Source: Serratia silvae (lineage in GTDB: Bacteria > Pseudomonadota > Gammaproteobacteria > Enterobacterales > Enterobacteriaceae). Taken from it: a DNA stretch of 64,000 bases. Shown piece after piece: positions 1 through 9,502 of the stretch (its first letter is position 1; each line of letters begins with the position of its first letter). A program made the position numbers and the translations under genes. The DNA lies in NCBI RefSeq assembly GCF_023282985.1, contig NZ_JAGQDC010000011.1:62001-126000 (forward strand). Direction: 5' to 3'. The notes under the pieces were generated by a model, which saw only the letters and a program-made list of their open reading frames with translations, did not search any database and had not been told where the DNA came from.

Positions 1-32
1 CAACAATAATCACCTGCACTGATTAACCATCC

Positions 33-62
33 CCGCATCTTTTACCAAGATGCGGTTTTTTG
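33..62 (+). terminator. Rho-independent terminator of an upstream island gene
   Basis: CCGCATCTT (33-41) and AAGATGCGG (47-55) form a perfect 9-bp stem with a 5-base loop, followed by seven T. It would end a rightward transcript whose gene lies before the window. Confidence 0.75.
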
Positions 63-120
63 CCTTCCACCGTTCTCCCGAAACCCGCCTTTTCTCTGGC
101 TAGCCTGCCTCAAACTGCGC

Positions 121-232
121 GTGCATGCATAGAGTGCATGATTTTGCATGAATCCCCTTGTCCTCAAAACAGACGAAACTCCGCGCCACAAGGGCTTACA
201 TTGCCTCTACATCATGCATGAAATGTGCATGA
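121..232. repeat. Cluster of TGCATGA repeats upstream of the SIR2 gene
   Basis: TGCATGA occurs at 135-141, 145-151, 215-221 and 226-232, and a fifth copy, TGCATGC, at 122-128. The copies sit in two groups about 70 bases apart. Repeated short words ahead of a gene suggest binding sites for a regulator or an iteron-like element. The protein that binds is not identifiable from the window. Confidence 0.45.
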
Positions 233-349
233 TAAAGTCAGAGCGCGTAGGCGAGGGAGTATTGCGCGCGCGCAGCATTGGAGGATGTTTTATCATTACT
301 TTTGATCAATAATCGGTCCATAGAGAACATTAACTTTTTGTCAACGAGG

Positions 350-3300
350 ATGGAAACTGTGCAAAATCATGTTGAGCCATTTTTAGCAGATATTTTAGAT
401 AAGCTTTGGTCAAATCATGCCGCCGTACTTGTCGGGGCTGGATTTAGTAAAAATGCCAAACCAAATAGCGCAAATTGTTTAACGTTCCCTTCTTGGGAGG
501 AATTAGGTGATGTCTTCTACAGGAAAATTCATTGTAATGATAATAATGGAAAGTATTTAAATGTTCTGAAGTTAGCTGATGAAGTTGAAGCTGCATTTGG
601 TCGAGGTAGTCTGGAGCAAATTTTAATTAACAATATACCAGATAAAGATTACGAGCCTTCAGATCTTCATGTTAAATTACTAAACCTTCCATGGGTGGAT
701 GTATTTACAACGAATTATGACACTTTACTTGAACGTGCATGTACATCGGTAATATCACATAAGTATGATGTGGTTTTAACTAAAGCTGACCTTATTAACG
801 CCGAACGGCCTAGGATAATTAAGCTTCATGGTAGTTTTCCCTCAGAACGGCCTTTTATCATAACTGAAGAGGATTATAGAAAATACCCATTTGATTTCTC
901 CCCTTTCGTGAATACAGTACAGCAATCTTTAATAGAAAATACGTTGTGTCTAATTGGTTTTTCTGGTGACGACCCTAATTTTCTAAAATGGATTGGTTGG
1001 ATTAGAGATAATTTAGGTGCTCATAATTCCCCGAAAATATATTTAATAGGTGTTTTTAACTTAAGTAACGCACAAAGTAAATTACTGGAAAAAAGAAATG
1101 TCACAGTTATAGATCTAGGAGGATGTGATGGTGTAAACCATAATCATTATTTAGGGATGGAGTTTTTCATCAAGAGTATGATGAAAGGTAAAATGAAAAG
1201 AGATAATTTAAGTTGGCCTTCAAGTGAAACTGTTGAGCGTTACTCTATTCGTGATGATAGTTCAATTTCCATTTCAAAAATTTCGAAATTAGATAATGTC
1301 TGGAGGGGGTCACGGTTAAGATATCCAGGTTGGTGTATTCTTCCAGAGGAGAATAGGAACACTCTTTGGAGTTTTACAAATGGTTGGGTTAATTTTCTAG
1401 CATCACCTATTGAGATTGAGGACGAGTTGGAGTTCTCTATCATATTTGAAGTTCTGTGGCGCTTAGATAAAGCTTTGTGTCCGCTTATAGATGGGTTATC
1501 TCTTCGAGTTGAAAATATAATCAATAGAAATTGGGGTTTATTAAGTGGTGAGATGAAATTTATAACTGGAAATAGAATTGGTACATTTAATGAAGCAAGG
1601 GAAAAACTGATATTTCTATGTAATATGTTATTGCGATTTTATAGGCAAGAGGATAATCGAGTTGGCTGGGAGCGACTGAGTCAAGATATAACCGTTCATT
1701 ATGAGTTGCTTTCACCAGAGGAAAAGGCGCTATATAATTACGAGAGATCTCTCTTTTCTTTATTTAAACTTGACATTAAGAGTGTGAATTATTGCTTAAG
1801 TAATTGGGAACGAAATGAGGCTCTCCCATTCTATGAGGCAAAAAGGGCTGGTATATTGGCTGAGTTAGGGAAAGTTGATGAGGCCATATCTATTGTTGAA
1901 AAATCATTAAACACCATTAGGAAGAGGCTTTCCCTTAAACCTATTACTATTAATTATGCTGATGTGTCGCAAGAGGCATATGTGATGCTTCTTGTTCAAT
2001 ATTTTAAAAGTTCCTCATTACGTGATAAGCCTATTGAAGATACTGAAGTGAATATTAATGAATTCTCTGAGCGGTGGGGGCAATTGGCACAGTATCGAAG
2101 TGACCCGTGGAATGAACTTAAAACCTTTAGAATTAGATTGGAAAGAGATGATGAGTATAGTAAAAAGGAATATGGTGACTTCGATCTAGGGGTCAGAAAG
2201 AGATCTCGAAGCTTTGATGTTTATCACACTGAGTTGATTAGTTCGGTTAATTTTTTGTTGTTTTGTGAAGCTGCCGGAATTCCGTTTAAAATACCACATG
2301 CAAGAATTGCTAGTGAAAGTGCTGTAGGTGCTCTGAAGCGTATTTATGCATTTTGTCCTTATTGGTCTATGGCTTCAATGTTCCGTCTTGGTGATAAAAA
2401 ATATGTAGAAAGCATTTTGAATAGAGTTACCATAAACTCAATGGATAGAAAAGAAATCGATAAGATTATTGAAAGTAATTTGGAGGTGTTTTATTCTATT
2501 TTTGATATCCATAGCGAAAGAATTGATAGTTTGGATGGTCTACCTTCAGGATTGATAAGTGTTATTCCTGAGATTGTTTCTAGGTTGGTCGCCAAATGTT
2601 CTTTGGAGGTAAAGTTCAAAGTTATAGAACTCCTTGAAAAAATTTATCGTATTGAGAATAAACCTAAGTTTTTAGGCATCAGTAATCTAACAAAGCGAGT
2701 TTTGTCTAGTCTTTCGGTTAAGGATAAAATATCAGTTATACCAGTTTTGCTAAACTTTCCTATAGTGACATCATCTTCACCATATATTTCAAGAGAGTAT
2801 CAAAATCCATTAGTTGTTATTCTTGATTTAAATAATATAAACCTTAGTAGAAATTATTTAAAGATAAACAAAGAGATAATAGATAAAAATATAAAAATGG
2901 TTAGCAGTAGTTCAACAGAGGAAAGGGAGTGGGCATCCACAACTTTAATATTTTTGAATGAGAATGGCTTGTTAACCAGAGGAGAAGAAAAGAGATTAAC
3001 CAAAGCATTATGGAGTGATGTTTGTGAATTTGGATTCCCTAAAAATATATCATATTATAAATTCATTTTCCTTAATAAGCTTGCACCAGACAGTGTTAAT
3101 GTGCGTTCATTATTTGTCAAATATATATCAACCTACTCATTTCCAATACAGAGTTTGTTGAAAGAAAAAGGAGTTATGATAACTAATGGAGATGACAATT
3201 TTTGTACAGAGATTATTGGTGGCCTACGTTTTATTGAACTTGATGAAAATGATATTGCTGCACTAATCAGTAAACTTGATTTCTGGTTTGAATCGGATAT

Positions 3301-4000
3301 GAGATATTTATCTGAGCAACAGGAACGTATGCAAGGCGAGTTCTTTGCGAGATTCAATAACATTACTAGAATTTTAATCGCTTTGTGTGAAGGTAGCTTT
3401 AAAAATATCACTGACAAAAATATTAATAACATTTGTGATCTCGTGAGAAAGATGAAAGAACATGGCTGTATGACTCTGGAGTTAGAATGCGTTTTATTGT
3501 ACGGAGATACAGCTGAACGTTCTAAAATTGCTAATGATATCGACGAAAATCTATCCTCGATAAATAAATCAAAAGTTCTGAGTGCTCTTAAAGCAGTTCA
3601 TCATTTGATTAAGAATTATGATATTAAAGAAATGCTACCAATAATTGAATCAATGGCAGGGAAAATAAAATGGAGATCGGAAATATATCTCTACTTTACA
3701 GTTGACATTGTAAAGATTATGTATGATGAAAACCCTGAAGGTTTGCCTCAAAACTTTCATGAAGTTGTATTTAGTTTTTTGAATACACTAGCAGATGAAA
3801 GTTACAAAAATACAATTTCAGACGATAATGCATTTTTGGAGTATCTAGAGTTGCGGGTTCATATCGCATCTTTAGCATCTAGTATGTACGAATATTTCTC
3901 AAGTAAAGATATCCCATCTATCCTTCGTTGGAAGGAAATATGTAGTTCCAATGATGAATTTGATGAGGTTAAGAATGCCTGGAACAGTATGATAGTTTGA
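350..4000 (+). CDS. Large SIR2-domain protein, probable anti-phage NADase (DSR-like)
   Basis: This 1216-residue protein has an N-terminal SIR2 fold and about 950 further residues with no domain I recognise. Numbering from the ATG at 350, sirtuin motifs are GAGFS (29-33), TNYD (121-124), KLHGS (158-162, with the catalytic-type His160) and GFSGDDPN (203-210). Defence-associated sirtuins (DSR1/DSR2, SIR2-Thoeris and others) deplete NAD+ when a phage is sensed; a single long protein with N-terminal SIR2 and an unknown C-terminus best fits the DSR1-like kind. That assignment is inference from architecture. The frame is open back to a TTG at 278, which would add 24 residues; I prefer 350 because it is an ATG and leaves the usual short lead-in to GAGFS. 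The gene is far more AT-rich than the core genes and stands alone beside an integrase, which supports horizontal transfer. Confidence 0.85.
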   Translation: METVQNHVEPFLADILDKLWSNHAAVLVGAGFSKNAKPNSANCLTFPSWEELGDVFYRKIHCNDNNGKYLNVLKLADEVEAAFGRGSLEQILINNIPDKDYEPSDLHVKLLNLPWVDVFTTNYDTLLERACTSVISHKYDVVLTKADLINAERPRIIKLHGSFPSERPFIITEEDYRKYPFDFSPFVNTVQQSLIENTLCLIGFSGDDPNFLKWIGWIRDNLGAHNSPKIYLIGVFNLSNAQSKLLEKRNVTVIDLGGCDGVNHNHYLGMEFFIKSMMKGKMKRDNLSWPSSETVERYSIRDDSSISISKISKLDNVWRGSRLRYPGWCILPEENRNTLWSFTNGWVNFLASPIEIEDELEFSIIFEVLWRLDKALCPLIDGLSLRVENIINRNWGLLSGEMKFITGNRIGTFNEAREKLIFLCNMLLRFYRQEDNRVGWERLSQDITVHYELLSPEEKALYNYERSLFSLFKLDIKSVNYCLSNWERNEALPFYEAKRAGILAELGKVDEAISIVEKSLNTIRKRLSLKPITINYADVSQEAYVMLLVQYFKSSSLRDKPIEDTEVNINEFSERWGQLAQYRSDPWNELKTFRIRLERDDEYSKKEYGDFDLGVRKRSRSFDVYHTELISSVNFLLFCEAAGIPFKIPHARIASESAVGALKRIYAFCPYWSMASMFRLGDKKYVESILNRVTINSMDRKEIDKIIESNLEVFYSIFDIHSERIDSLDGLPSGLISVIPEIVSRLVAKCSLEVKFKVIELLEKIYRIENKPKFLGISNLTKRVLSSLSVKDKISVIPVLLNFPIVTSSSPYISREYQNPLVVILDLNNINLSRNYLKINKEIIDKNIKMVSSSSTEEREWASTTLIFLNENGLLTRGEEKRLTKALWSDVCEFGFPKNISYYKFIFLNKLAPDSVNVRSLFVKYISTYSFPIQSLLKEKGVMITNGDDNFCTEIIGGLRFIELDENDIAALISKLDFWFESDMRYLSEQQERMQGEFFARFNNITRILIALCEGSFKNITDKNINNICDLVRKMKEHGCMTLELECVLLYGDTAERSKIANDIDENLSSINKSKVLSALKAVHHLIKNYDIKEMLPIIESMAGKIKWRSEIYLYFTVDIVKIMYDENPEGLPQNFHEVVFSFLNTLADESYKNTISDDNAFLEYLELRVHIASLASSMYEYFSSKDIPSILRWKEICSSNDEFDEVKNAWNSMIV

Positions 4001-4046
4001 TGATTTACATGATGGTTTTATTAAATTTAAAGTAATAGAATATAAT

Positions 4047-4089
4047 ATTTGGTTTTTATTATTACCTAATAAAAACCAAATTTATTTTT
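4047..4089. terminator. Bidirectional terminator between SIR2 gene and integrase
   Basis: A 15-bp perfect inverted repeat starts ATTTGGTTTTTATTA at 4047-4061 and is mirrored at 4067-4081, with loop TTACC. A T-rich run follows. It lies between two convergent genes and can serve both. Confidence 0.7.
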
Positions 4090-4101
4090 CGTGGTGAATT
4101 A

Positions 4102-5313
4102 TTAGTTGGAGTTTTTAATTATATTTAAAGAGTAGACTAAACTTCCCCACCAAACCATCAAATCACGTCGTTGCTCAAGATAAGTAGAGCGATTATATGC
4201 CTTCCTTACCTCATTTTTATCACTATGGGCAAGTGCAGCTTCAATCACATCAGCATTAAACTCCGCCTCGTTCATAGCTGTACTAGCGATAGATCGTAAC
4301 CCATGAGCCACAAGCTTGCCGCCATAGCCAATACGCTTTAAGGCCGCGTTTGCCGTCTGGCTGTTCATCGGCTTGCGTGGATCATTGCGGCTAGGGAATA
4401 CATGCTCACGCCTGCCACTGATAGGGCGCATGATTTCGAGTATCTCTACTGCCTGGTCTGAGAGCGGAACGATATGATCGCGCTTTGCCTTCATCCGTTC
4501 TGCCGGTATGCACCATTCCTTTTTCTCTATATCGATCTCGGCCCAGGCGGTTGCCGAGGCTTCTGCAGGTCTTATCAGCGTCAATAATTGCCATTCCAGC
4601 AAACAGCGCGTTGGTATCGATAGATTGCTCATTGCGATAGTGCGCATCAGCTTAGGCAGCTCTTCGGGGCGTATAGTCGGCATATGCTGCTTTTTAGGGC
4701 GTTCAAACGCATTACCAATACCAGAGGCAGGGTTAGCCTCAATCAAGCCAGTGTTGACGGCGTAAATCATGATTTCGTTTATGCGCTGCACCAATCGGCG
4801 AACTGTCTCCAAAGCTCCACGCGCTTTGATAGGCTCCAGCACCTGGATTAGCAAACGGGCCTTAATTTCCTGAACAGGGACATTCTCCAGGGAAGGCAAA
4901 ATATCTTTCTCGATAGAACGCCAGATATCTTTCGCGTGATCCGCGCTCACGTGGGCTTGCTTTAATGCGAACCACTGCTTTGCCACGTTAAGGAAAATGC
5001 TTTCCTGTGCGATCTGCTTCTGTTCGGTTTCTTCGGCGTCTTTGGCTTGAGGGTCGATGCCGCGAACAAGCAGCGAAAGCTTTTCATCGCGGATCTGTCG
5101 GGCATCGGCTAACGAGAGGGCAGGGTAGGCACCTAGGCTCACGTTGGTTCGCTTGTCAGTACCTGGGCGTTGGTAGCGTAACCGCCACAGCTTTTTGCCG
5201 CTGGTCTTGACCAGGAGGAACAGACCGTCGCCATCGTGCAGCGTGTAGTCTTTGTCTTGAGGCTTGGCTTTGAGGATTTCATTGTGGGACAGGGGGCGTG
5301 TTAGGCGCGCCAT
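4102..5313 (-). CDS. intA: P4-type tyrosine integrase
   Basis: This 403-residue site-specific recombinase should integrate and excise the island. The N-terminal part (residues 1-90, with DGDGLFLLV and GAYPALSLADAR) is the arm-binding DUF4102 type of P4/CP4-57 integrases. The catalytic domain shows Arg248 in LIRPAE, Lys277 region (RMKAKRDH), His337-x-x-Arg340 in HGLR, His363 in LAHSD and the nucleophile Tyr373 in AYNRS, so all catalytic positions are present. It is transcribed in the same direction as ssrA and starts about 195 bp beyond the tmRNA 3' end, the same arrangement as CP4-57 intA in E. coli. The gene looks intact. The symbol is by analogy to that element. Confidence 0.92.
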   Translation of the reverse strand: MARLTRPLSHNEILKAKPQDKDYTLHDGDGLFLLVKTSGKKLWRLRYQRPGTDKRTNVSLGAYPALSLADARQIRDEKLSLLVRGIDPQAKDAEETEQKQIAQESIFLNVAKQWFALKQAHVSADHAKDIWRSIEKDILPSLENVPVQEIKARLLIQVLEPIKARGALETVRRLVQRINEIMIYAVNTGLIEANPASGIGNAFERPKKQHMPTIRPEELPKLMRTIAMSNLSIPTRCLLEWQLLTLIRPAEASATAWAEIDIEKKEWCIPAERMKAKRDHIVPLSDQAVEILEIMRPISGRREHVFPSRNDPRKPMNSQTANAALKRIGYGGKLVAHGLRSIASTAMNEAEFNADVIEAALAHSDKNEVRKAYNRSTYLEQRRDLMVWWGSLVYSLNIIKNSN

Positions 5314-5330
5314 AGCTAGCTTTCTTCCAT

Positions 5331-5386
5331 AATTGGTACACGATTATTGGTACACATTATAGCGTGTACCTAAACGTGTACCAATT
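5331..5386. repeat. Inverted GGTACAC repeats, probable integrase arm sites or operator
   Basis: TTGGTACAC occurs at 5333-5341 and 5347-5355, and its reverse complement GTGTACC at 5364-5370 and 5376-5382. The outer pair extends to a 12-bp perfect inverted repeat, AATTGGTACACG (5331-5342) and CGTGTACCAATT (5375-5386). The position between int start and the ssrA attachment end fits integrase arm-binding sites, or an operator through which Int or an excisionase limits int expression. Confidence 0.55.
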
Positions 5387-5431
5387 ATCTCTGGATTCAG
5401 GCGGATACTCTCGGACTACTACAGACACAAA

Positions 5432-5464
5432 AAAGCCCGCAAACCTAGGTGGGATGCGGGCTTT
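5432..5464 (-). terminator. Terminator downstream of ssrA
   Basis: On the minus strand AAAGCCCGCA and TGCGGGCTTT pair (5455-5464 with 5432-5441), followed by a run of T. It would end the tmRNA transcript before the integrase gene. The reading applies to the minus strand only; the plus strand lacks the T run. Confidence 0.75.
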
Positions 5465-5507
5465 CCGTACTTCTCCGGACTTATCTGGTAATACCCGGAT
5501 CATTATT

Positions 5508-5540
5508 TGGTGGAGCTGGGGGGATTTGAACCCCCGTCCG
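5508..5540. other. Attachment site within the 3' end of ssrA
   Basis: The island joins the chromosome at the tRNA-like 3' end of ssrA (TGGTGGAGCTGGGGGGATTT on the plus strand), the usual target of P4-type integrases. The tmRNA end is complete, so this is the gene-restoring side. The matching direct repeat should lie left of position 1, so the exact core cannot be set from this window. Confidence 0.45.
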
Positions 5541-5871
5541 AAATTACTACACCGTCGGCACTACATGCTTAGTCCAATCTTTACATTCGCCGGTCAGCTG
5601 CGGATGGACACGCCACTAACAAACTAGCCTGATTAGATTTAGCACTTTAGCCCCAGGCAGGACTTCCATGCGATCTCTTTTGGGTTTGACCTCTCTTGAT
5701 CCCCGTCTTAAGAGCGGAAGCTAGGGAGAGAGGGCTCTAAGCAGGGTATTAAGCTGCTAGTGCGTAGTTTTCGTCGTTTGCGACTATTTTTTTGCGGCTT
5801 TTTACGAGGCAAACCGCCCCTCGGCATGCTCCTAGGGCTTCGCAAATCCCGTCGAATCCAGAATCAGCCCC
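5508..5871 (-). ncRNA. ssrA: tmRNA (transfer-messenger RNA)
   Basis: A 364-nt one-piece tmRNA that, with SmpB, rescues stalled ribosomes and tags the nascent protein for proteolysis. The 5' end is GGGGCTGATTCTGGATTCGA and the 3' end is the alanine-acceptor domain ending GGTGGAGCTCCACCA-like pairing with CCA at 5508-5510. The tag reading frame (minus strand, 5781 to 5749) encodes ANDENYALAA followed by a stop, identical to the classical enteric tag except for its usual small variations. A TATACT -10-like hexamer lies at 5885-5890, upstream of the mature 5' end. The gene is immediately downstream of smpB on the same strand. The 3' end is the island insertion point. Confidence 0.97.
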
Positions 5872-5919
5872 AAGTACTTTGTGCAGTATAACAGAAGATT
5901 ACCCTGTTAAGCCAGCGGC

Positions 5920-6402
5920 TTAACGATTGGCATGCTTCATGATACGGGCTTTCGCCGTCTGCCATTCACGATCTTTGATGTCATCGCGCTTATCGTGTTC
6001 TTTCTTACCTTTAGCTATGCCGATCTTCACCTTGCTCCAGGCATTTTTCCAATACATGGAGAGAGCGACGACGGTGTAACCATCGCGGGTAACGCGGCCA
6101 ATCAGTGAGTCTAGCTCACGTTTTTTCAGCAGTAGTTTACGGGAACGTGTTGGATCGCATACCACATGAGTTGAAGCGACGTTCAGTGGCGAAATGGTGG
6201 CGCCAAACAGATAGGCTTCACCGTCGCGGAACATCACATAACTGTCGCTGATGTTAGCTTTGCCAGCACGCAGTGATTTTACTTCCCAACCTTGCAGGGC
6301 CAAACCCGCCTCGATCTCCTCTTCAATGGAGTATTCGAAACGTGCTCGCTTGTTTTGTGCAATGGTCGCGGAACCGGGTTTGTATGCTTTTTTCTTTGTC
6401 AT
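5920..6402 (-). CDS. smpB: SsrA-binding protein SmpB
   Basis: A 160-residue RNA-binding protein that holds the tmRNA tRNA-like domain in the ribosome. The sequence from [20 protein letters not shown] to the basic C-terminal tail ([20 protein letters not shown]) is full length for the family. The frame extends 16 codons upstream (to 6450), but the ATG at 6400-6402 gives the conserved N-terminus, so I use it. It lies just upstream of ssrA on the same strand and is divergent from ratA. Confidence 0.97.
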   Translation of the reverse strand: MTKKKAYKPGSATIAQNKRARFEYSIEEEIEAGLALQGWEVKSLRAGKANISDSYVMFRDGEAYLFGATISPLNVASTHVVCDPTRSRKLLLKKRELDSLIGRVTRDGYTVVALSMYWKNAWSKVKIGIAKGKKEHDKRDDIKDREWQTAKARIMKHANR

Positions 6403-6563
6403 AGTGCGTTCATTATACTGGATGGCGCAGCGAAAGAAATCCTTTCCCACTCAGCACCTGCGCAATTTCTTGCATTTTGGATCGGCACCGCGCGTAGCAG
6501 ATTTTTTGTTTGACGCCAGATAAATGGTATTATCTGTACGTTTTTTGCCTCTCAGGAAATGAT

Positions 6564-6998
6564 ATGCCCCAGATCAGTCGTTCTGCATTAGTGCCATTCA
6601 GCGCTGAGCAGATGTATCAGTTGGTTAACGATGTTCATTCTTACCCCGATTTCCTGCCAGGATGCACCGGCAGCCGGGTGATTGCCGCTTCCCCTAATGA
6701 AATAACCGCCGCAGTAGAGGTAGCAAAAGCCGGTATCAGCAAAACCTTCACCACGCGCAATACGCTGTTAGACAACCAAAGCATCAATATGCAGTTGGTC
6801 GATGGCCCGTTCCGCAAGCTGATGGGCGGCTGGCAGTTCACTGCGTTAAGCCCCGAGGCATGCAAGGTGGAGCTGCACCTGGACTTTGAGTTCACCAACA
6901 AGCTGATCGAGCTGGCCTTCGGTAAAGTGTTTAAAGAATTGGCCGGTAGCATGGTGCAAGCGTTCACTCAGCGCGCCAAAGAGGTCTACAGTGTCTGA
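6564..6998 (+). CDS. ratA: START-like protein RatA (coenzyme Q-binding / 50S-associated)
   Basis: A 144-residue polyketide cyclase/START-fold protein. In E. coli RatA has been reported to block 70S assembly, and relatives (COQ10 family) bind ubiquinone. The sequence [18 protein letters not shown] and the C-terminal [19 protein letters not shown] match E. coli RatA closely. The frame is open from 6510, but the ATG at 6564 follows an AGGA six bases upstream and gives the conserved start. Its stop overlaps the GTG of ratB by 8 bases, so the two are translationally coupled. Confidence 0.94.
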   Translation: MPQISRSALVPFSAEQMYQLVNDVHSYPDFLPGCTGSRVIAASPNEITAAVEVAKAGISKTFTTRNTLLDNQSINMQLVDGPFRKLMGGWQFTALSPEACKVELHLDFEFTNKLIELAFGKVFKELAGSMVQAFTQRAKEVYSV

Positions 6999-7275
6999 GA
7001 TACGCGTTGAGGTGGTCTATGCGTTACCAGAACGCCAGTATGTGCGCCAGGTTAAGTTGGCTGCAGGCAGCAGCGTTGAGCAGGCCATCTTGGCTTCTGG
7101 GCTGTTAGAGCTACGTGGCGATATCGATTTGGCCAGCAACAAGGTGGGCATTTACAGCCGACCGGCCAAGTTAGGCGATGTACTCAGCGATGGTGACAGG
7201 GTAGAGATTTACCGGCCATTGATTGCCGATCCGAAAGAACTGCGCCGCCAGCGGGCGGAAAAGGCAAAAAAATAA
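6991..7275 (+). CDS. ratB: RnfH/RatB family ubiquitin-fold protein
   Basis: A 94-residue beta-grasp (UPF0125/RnfH) protein, usual partner of ratA and of unknown molecular function. It begins with GTG at 6991 inside the last codons of ratA. Length and the motif [15 protein letters not shown] fit the family, with a basic tail rich in Arg, Lys and Ala. Confidence 0.93.
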   Translation: MSEIRVEVVYALPERQYVRQVKLAAGSSVEQAILASGLLELRGDIDLASNKVGIYSRPAKLGDVLSDGDRVEIYRPLIADPKELRRQRAEKAKK

Positions 7276-7293
7276 GGCGCTGAATGCGCCTTA
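7273..7293 (+). terminator. Hairpin after ratB
   Basis: TAAGGCGC (7273-7280) pairs with GCGCCTTA (7286-7293) around TGAAT. The T tract that follows is weak, so it may be a poor terminator for ratAB, which converges on bamE. Confidence 0.45.
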
Positions 7294-7388
7294 TCTTCAT
7301 CAGAACGTTGTCTTCCGAGTTGCAGCCTGCGACTGTCATAAAGGATATCACTCTTCCCTCATGGGCCGGATGACAGCTCCGGCTCGGC

Positions 7389-7727
7389 TTACTCGGCCAA
7401 TGCCGGTTTATTCTGCAGATCCGTCAACACGCCTGCGCTGTCGAACGTCAACGTCAGCGTTTGCTGCGTGATCTTCTCATGGCCTGGCTCTTGGCGGAAC
7501 ACGTAGAACCACGTCTGGGTACCAAACGGATCCTGCATCATTGGCGTGCCCAATGTGTAAGCAACCTGTTGTTGCGTCATTCCCTTGTGGATTTTTGCCA
7601 CGTCGGTTGGTGTCAGGTAGTTACCCTGGTTGATATCAGGCCGGTAAACCACCTTCTCAAAAGTAGAACAGCCTGCGGTCAGCATCACAAGAACCACAGC
7701 GGCAGCTGTCAGCATTTTACAGCGCAT
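7389..7727 (-). CDS. bamE: Outer membrane assembly lipoprotein BamE
   Basis: A 112-residue lipoprotein of the BAM complex, which folds beta-barrel proteins into the outer membrane. It has a signal peptide with the lipobox LTAGC (lipidated Cys19) and the family core [13 protein letters not shown] and [13 protein letters not shown]. The start at 7727 gives [10 protein letters not shown] as in E. coli; a longer start 3 codons upstream is possible. It is followed by recN on the same strand upstream and converges with ratB. Confidence 0.96.
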   Translation of the reverse strand: MRCKMLTAAAVVLVMLTAGCSTFEKVVYRPDINQGNYLTPTDVAKIHKGMTQQQVAYTLGTPMMQDPFGTQTWFYVFRQEPGHEKITQQTLTLTFDSAGVLTDLQNKPALAE

Positions 7728-7830
7728 AATAATCACATTCCTTTAGGGCATAGGATGCCGATGATAATAGACCTTGCAGCAGTTGGGAACCTTTACAGGG
7801 CCTCATTATGACCTCAGGAAAGTAAAAAAG

Positions 7831-9492
7831 TTATGCGGCCAGCAATTCTTTTGCGTTTGCCAGCGTATTTTTAGTGACTTCACTGCCGCCGAGCAGGCGC
7901 GCCAACTCTTGCAGACGGGCGCGTTTGTCCAAGGGGGACATCTGGGTTTCGGTTACCGTGCCATCGGTTTGCTTGCTGACAAATAAATGCTGATGACCGC
8001 AACCGGCTACCTGCGGCAGGTGGGTCACACACATAACCTGAGTTGATTCACCCAACTGACGCAGCAGGCGGCCAACAATGGCGGCCGTTGGGCCACTGAT
8101 GCCTACGTCCACCTCATCGAAGATCAGCGCCGGGGTTTCCATTTTACGGGCGGTTATGACCTGGATGGCCAACGCGATGCGGGAAAGCTCACCGCCGGAG
8201 GCCACTTTTGCCAACGGTTGCAGCGGTTGCCCCGGGTTGGTGGAGACGCAGAACTCAACGCGGCTGGCCCCCTCACTGCTCAGGTATTCCGGTTCAAAGC
8301 GGACGTCGATATTAAATTTGCCGTGCGGCATCGAGAGCGCATTCATGCTCTCGGTGATCAGGGTGGTTAGCTCCGCCGCGTAGTGCTGCCGCTTTTGATG
8401 CAATTGCTCAGCCAGCGCCAGCGCCTGTTGATGATGCAGGTTGACTGCTTCGCTCAGGTGTTGCTGATCGCTGGCCTGTTGGGAAAGCAGCTGTTGCTCA
8501 TCCAGCAGTTGTTGATGCAGGCCGGGTAATTCTTCAGGTGAAACATGGTGCTTACGTGCCAGGCTGATTTGGCGCGACAGGCGCTGTTCCAGCTCATGCA
8601 GGCGGTTGGGATCGAGATCCATGCGGTCTGCGTAATGGCGCAGTTCATCGCTGGCTTCGCTGATTTGGATCGAGGCCTCTTCTAGCATATCCAGCAGGCC
8701 GCTTAGCTTCTCATCCATGCCAATCAGATCCAGCAGTAAATGCTTGGTGGTGTAGAGCTGGCTGAGCATGTTGTGTTGCTCGTCATCGGCCAGCAATTGC
8801 AGCGCCTGCTGGCTAAGGGTCAGCAATTGGCCGCTGTTAGCCAGGCGCTTGTACTCGCTGTCGATCTGCTCAAATTCACCGGTCTGTGGGGCGAACTCGT
8901 TCAGCTCTTTCAACTGGTATTGCAGCAGTTGCTTGCGGGCATCGCGTTCGAGAGATTGCTGCTGATGATGCGCCAGCTCGCGGCAGCTTTGATGCCATTG
9001 GTGGTAAGCCTGGTGCATGGCTGCCAGCAAAGCAGGTTCGCCAGCATAGGCATCCAGCAACTGTTTTTGGTGTTCGGGCTTTAGCAGCAGCTGGTGAGCA
9101 TGCTGGCCGTGGATCTGGATCAGGCGCTGGCCAAGCTCCCGTAATTGGGATAGAGGAACGGCGGTGCCGTTAATAAAGCCACGGGAACGGCCATCTGTCC
9201 CGATCACGCGGCGTAGCAGGCACTCGTTGCTGTCATCCAGCTGGTTTTGCTCCAGCCATTGGCGGGCGGATGGGGTATCTGCCAGTGAGAAGCGGGCACA
9301 GATATCGGCACGGGAGGCCCCCAGACGTACCACGTTGCCGTCGGCGCGGTTGCCGAGGCACAGGCCCAACGCATCAATAGCAATTGACTTACCGGCACCG
9401 GTCTCACCGGTGATTGCCGTCATACCCGCTTGAAAGTCGATCTCCAACTCACGAACGATAGCAAAATTGCTGATGGTTAATTGCGCCAACAT
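7831..9492 (-). CDS. recN: DNA repair protein RecN
   Basis: A 553-residue SMC-like ATPase that acts in double-strand-break repair. It shows Walker A GETGAGKS near the N-terminus, a central glutamine- and leucine-rich coiled coil, and the C-terminal Walker B region [13 protein letters not shown]. The start [20 protein letters not shown] at 9492 is the conserved one; the frame runs 8 codons further into the LexA-box region, which argues against the longer form. Regulation: three LexA-type boxes lie directly upstream, as in E. coli recN. Confidence 0.97.
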   Translation of the reverse strand: MLAQLTISNFAIVRELEIDFQAGMTAITGETGAGKSIAIDALGLCLGNRADGNVVRLGASRADICARFSLADTPSARQWLEQNQLDDSNECLLRRVIGTDGRSRGFINGTAVPLSQLRELGQRLIQIHGQHAHQLLLKPEHQKQLLDAYAGEPALLAAMHQAYHQWHQSCRELAHHQQQSLERDARKQLLQYQLKELNEFAPQTGEFEQIDSEYKRLANSGQLLTLSQQALQLLADDEQHNMLSQLYTTKHLLLDLIGMDEKLSGLLDMLEEASIQISEASDELRHYADRMDLDPNRLHELEQRLSRQISLARKHHVSPEELPGLHQQLLDEQQLLSQQASDQQHLSEAVNLHHQQALALAEQLHQKRQHYAAELTTLITESMNALSMPHGKFNIDVRFEPEYLSSEGASRVEFCVSTNPGQPLQPLAKVASGGELSRIALAIQVITARKMETPALIFDEVDVGISGPTAAIVGRLLRQLGESTQVMCVTHLPQVAGCGHQHLFVSKQTDGTVTETQMSPLDKRARLQELARLLGGSEVTKNTLANAKELLAA

Positions 9493-9502
9493 AGGGACCT
9501 TC

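Noticed and set aside
121-232. CRISPR-like repeats
   Set aside because: Repeat unit is only 7 bases with irregular spacing; no repeat-spacer pattern and no cas genes.
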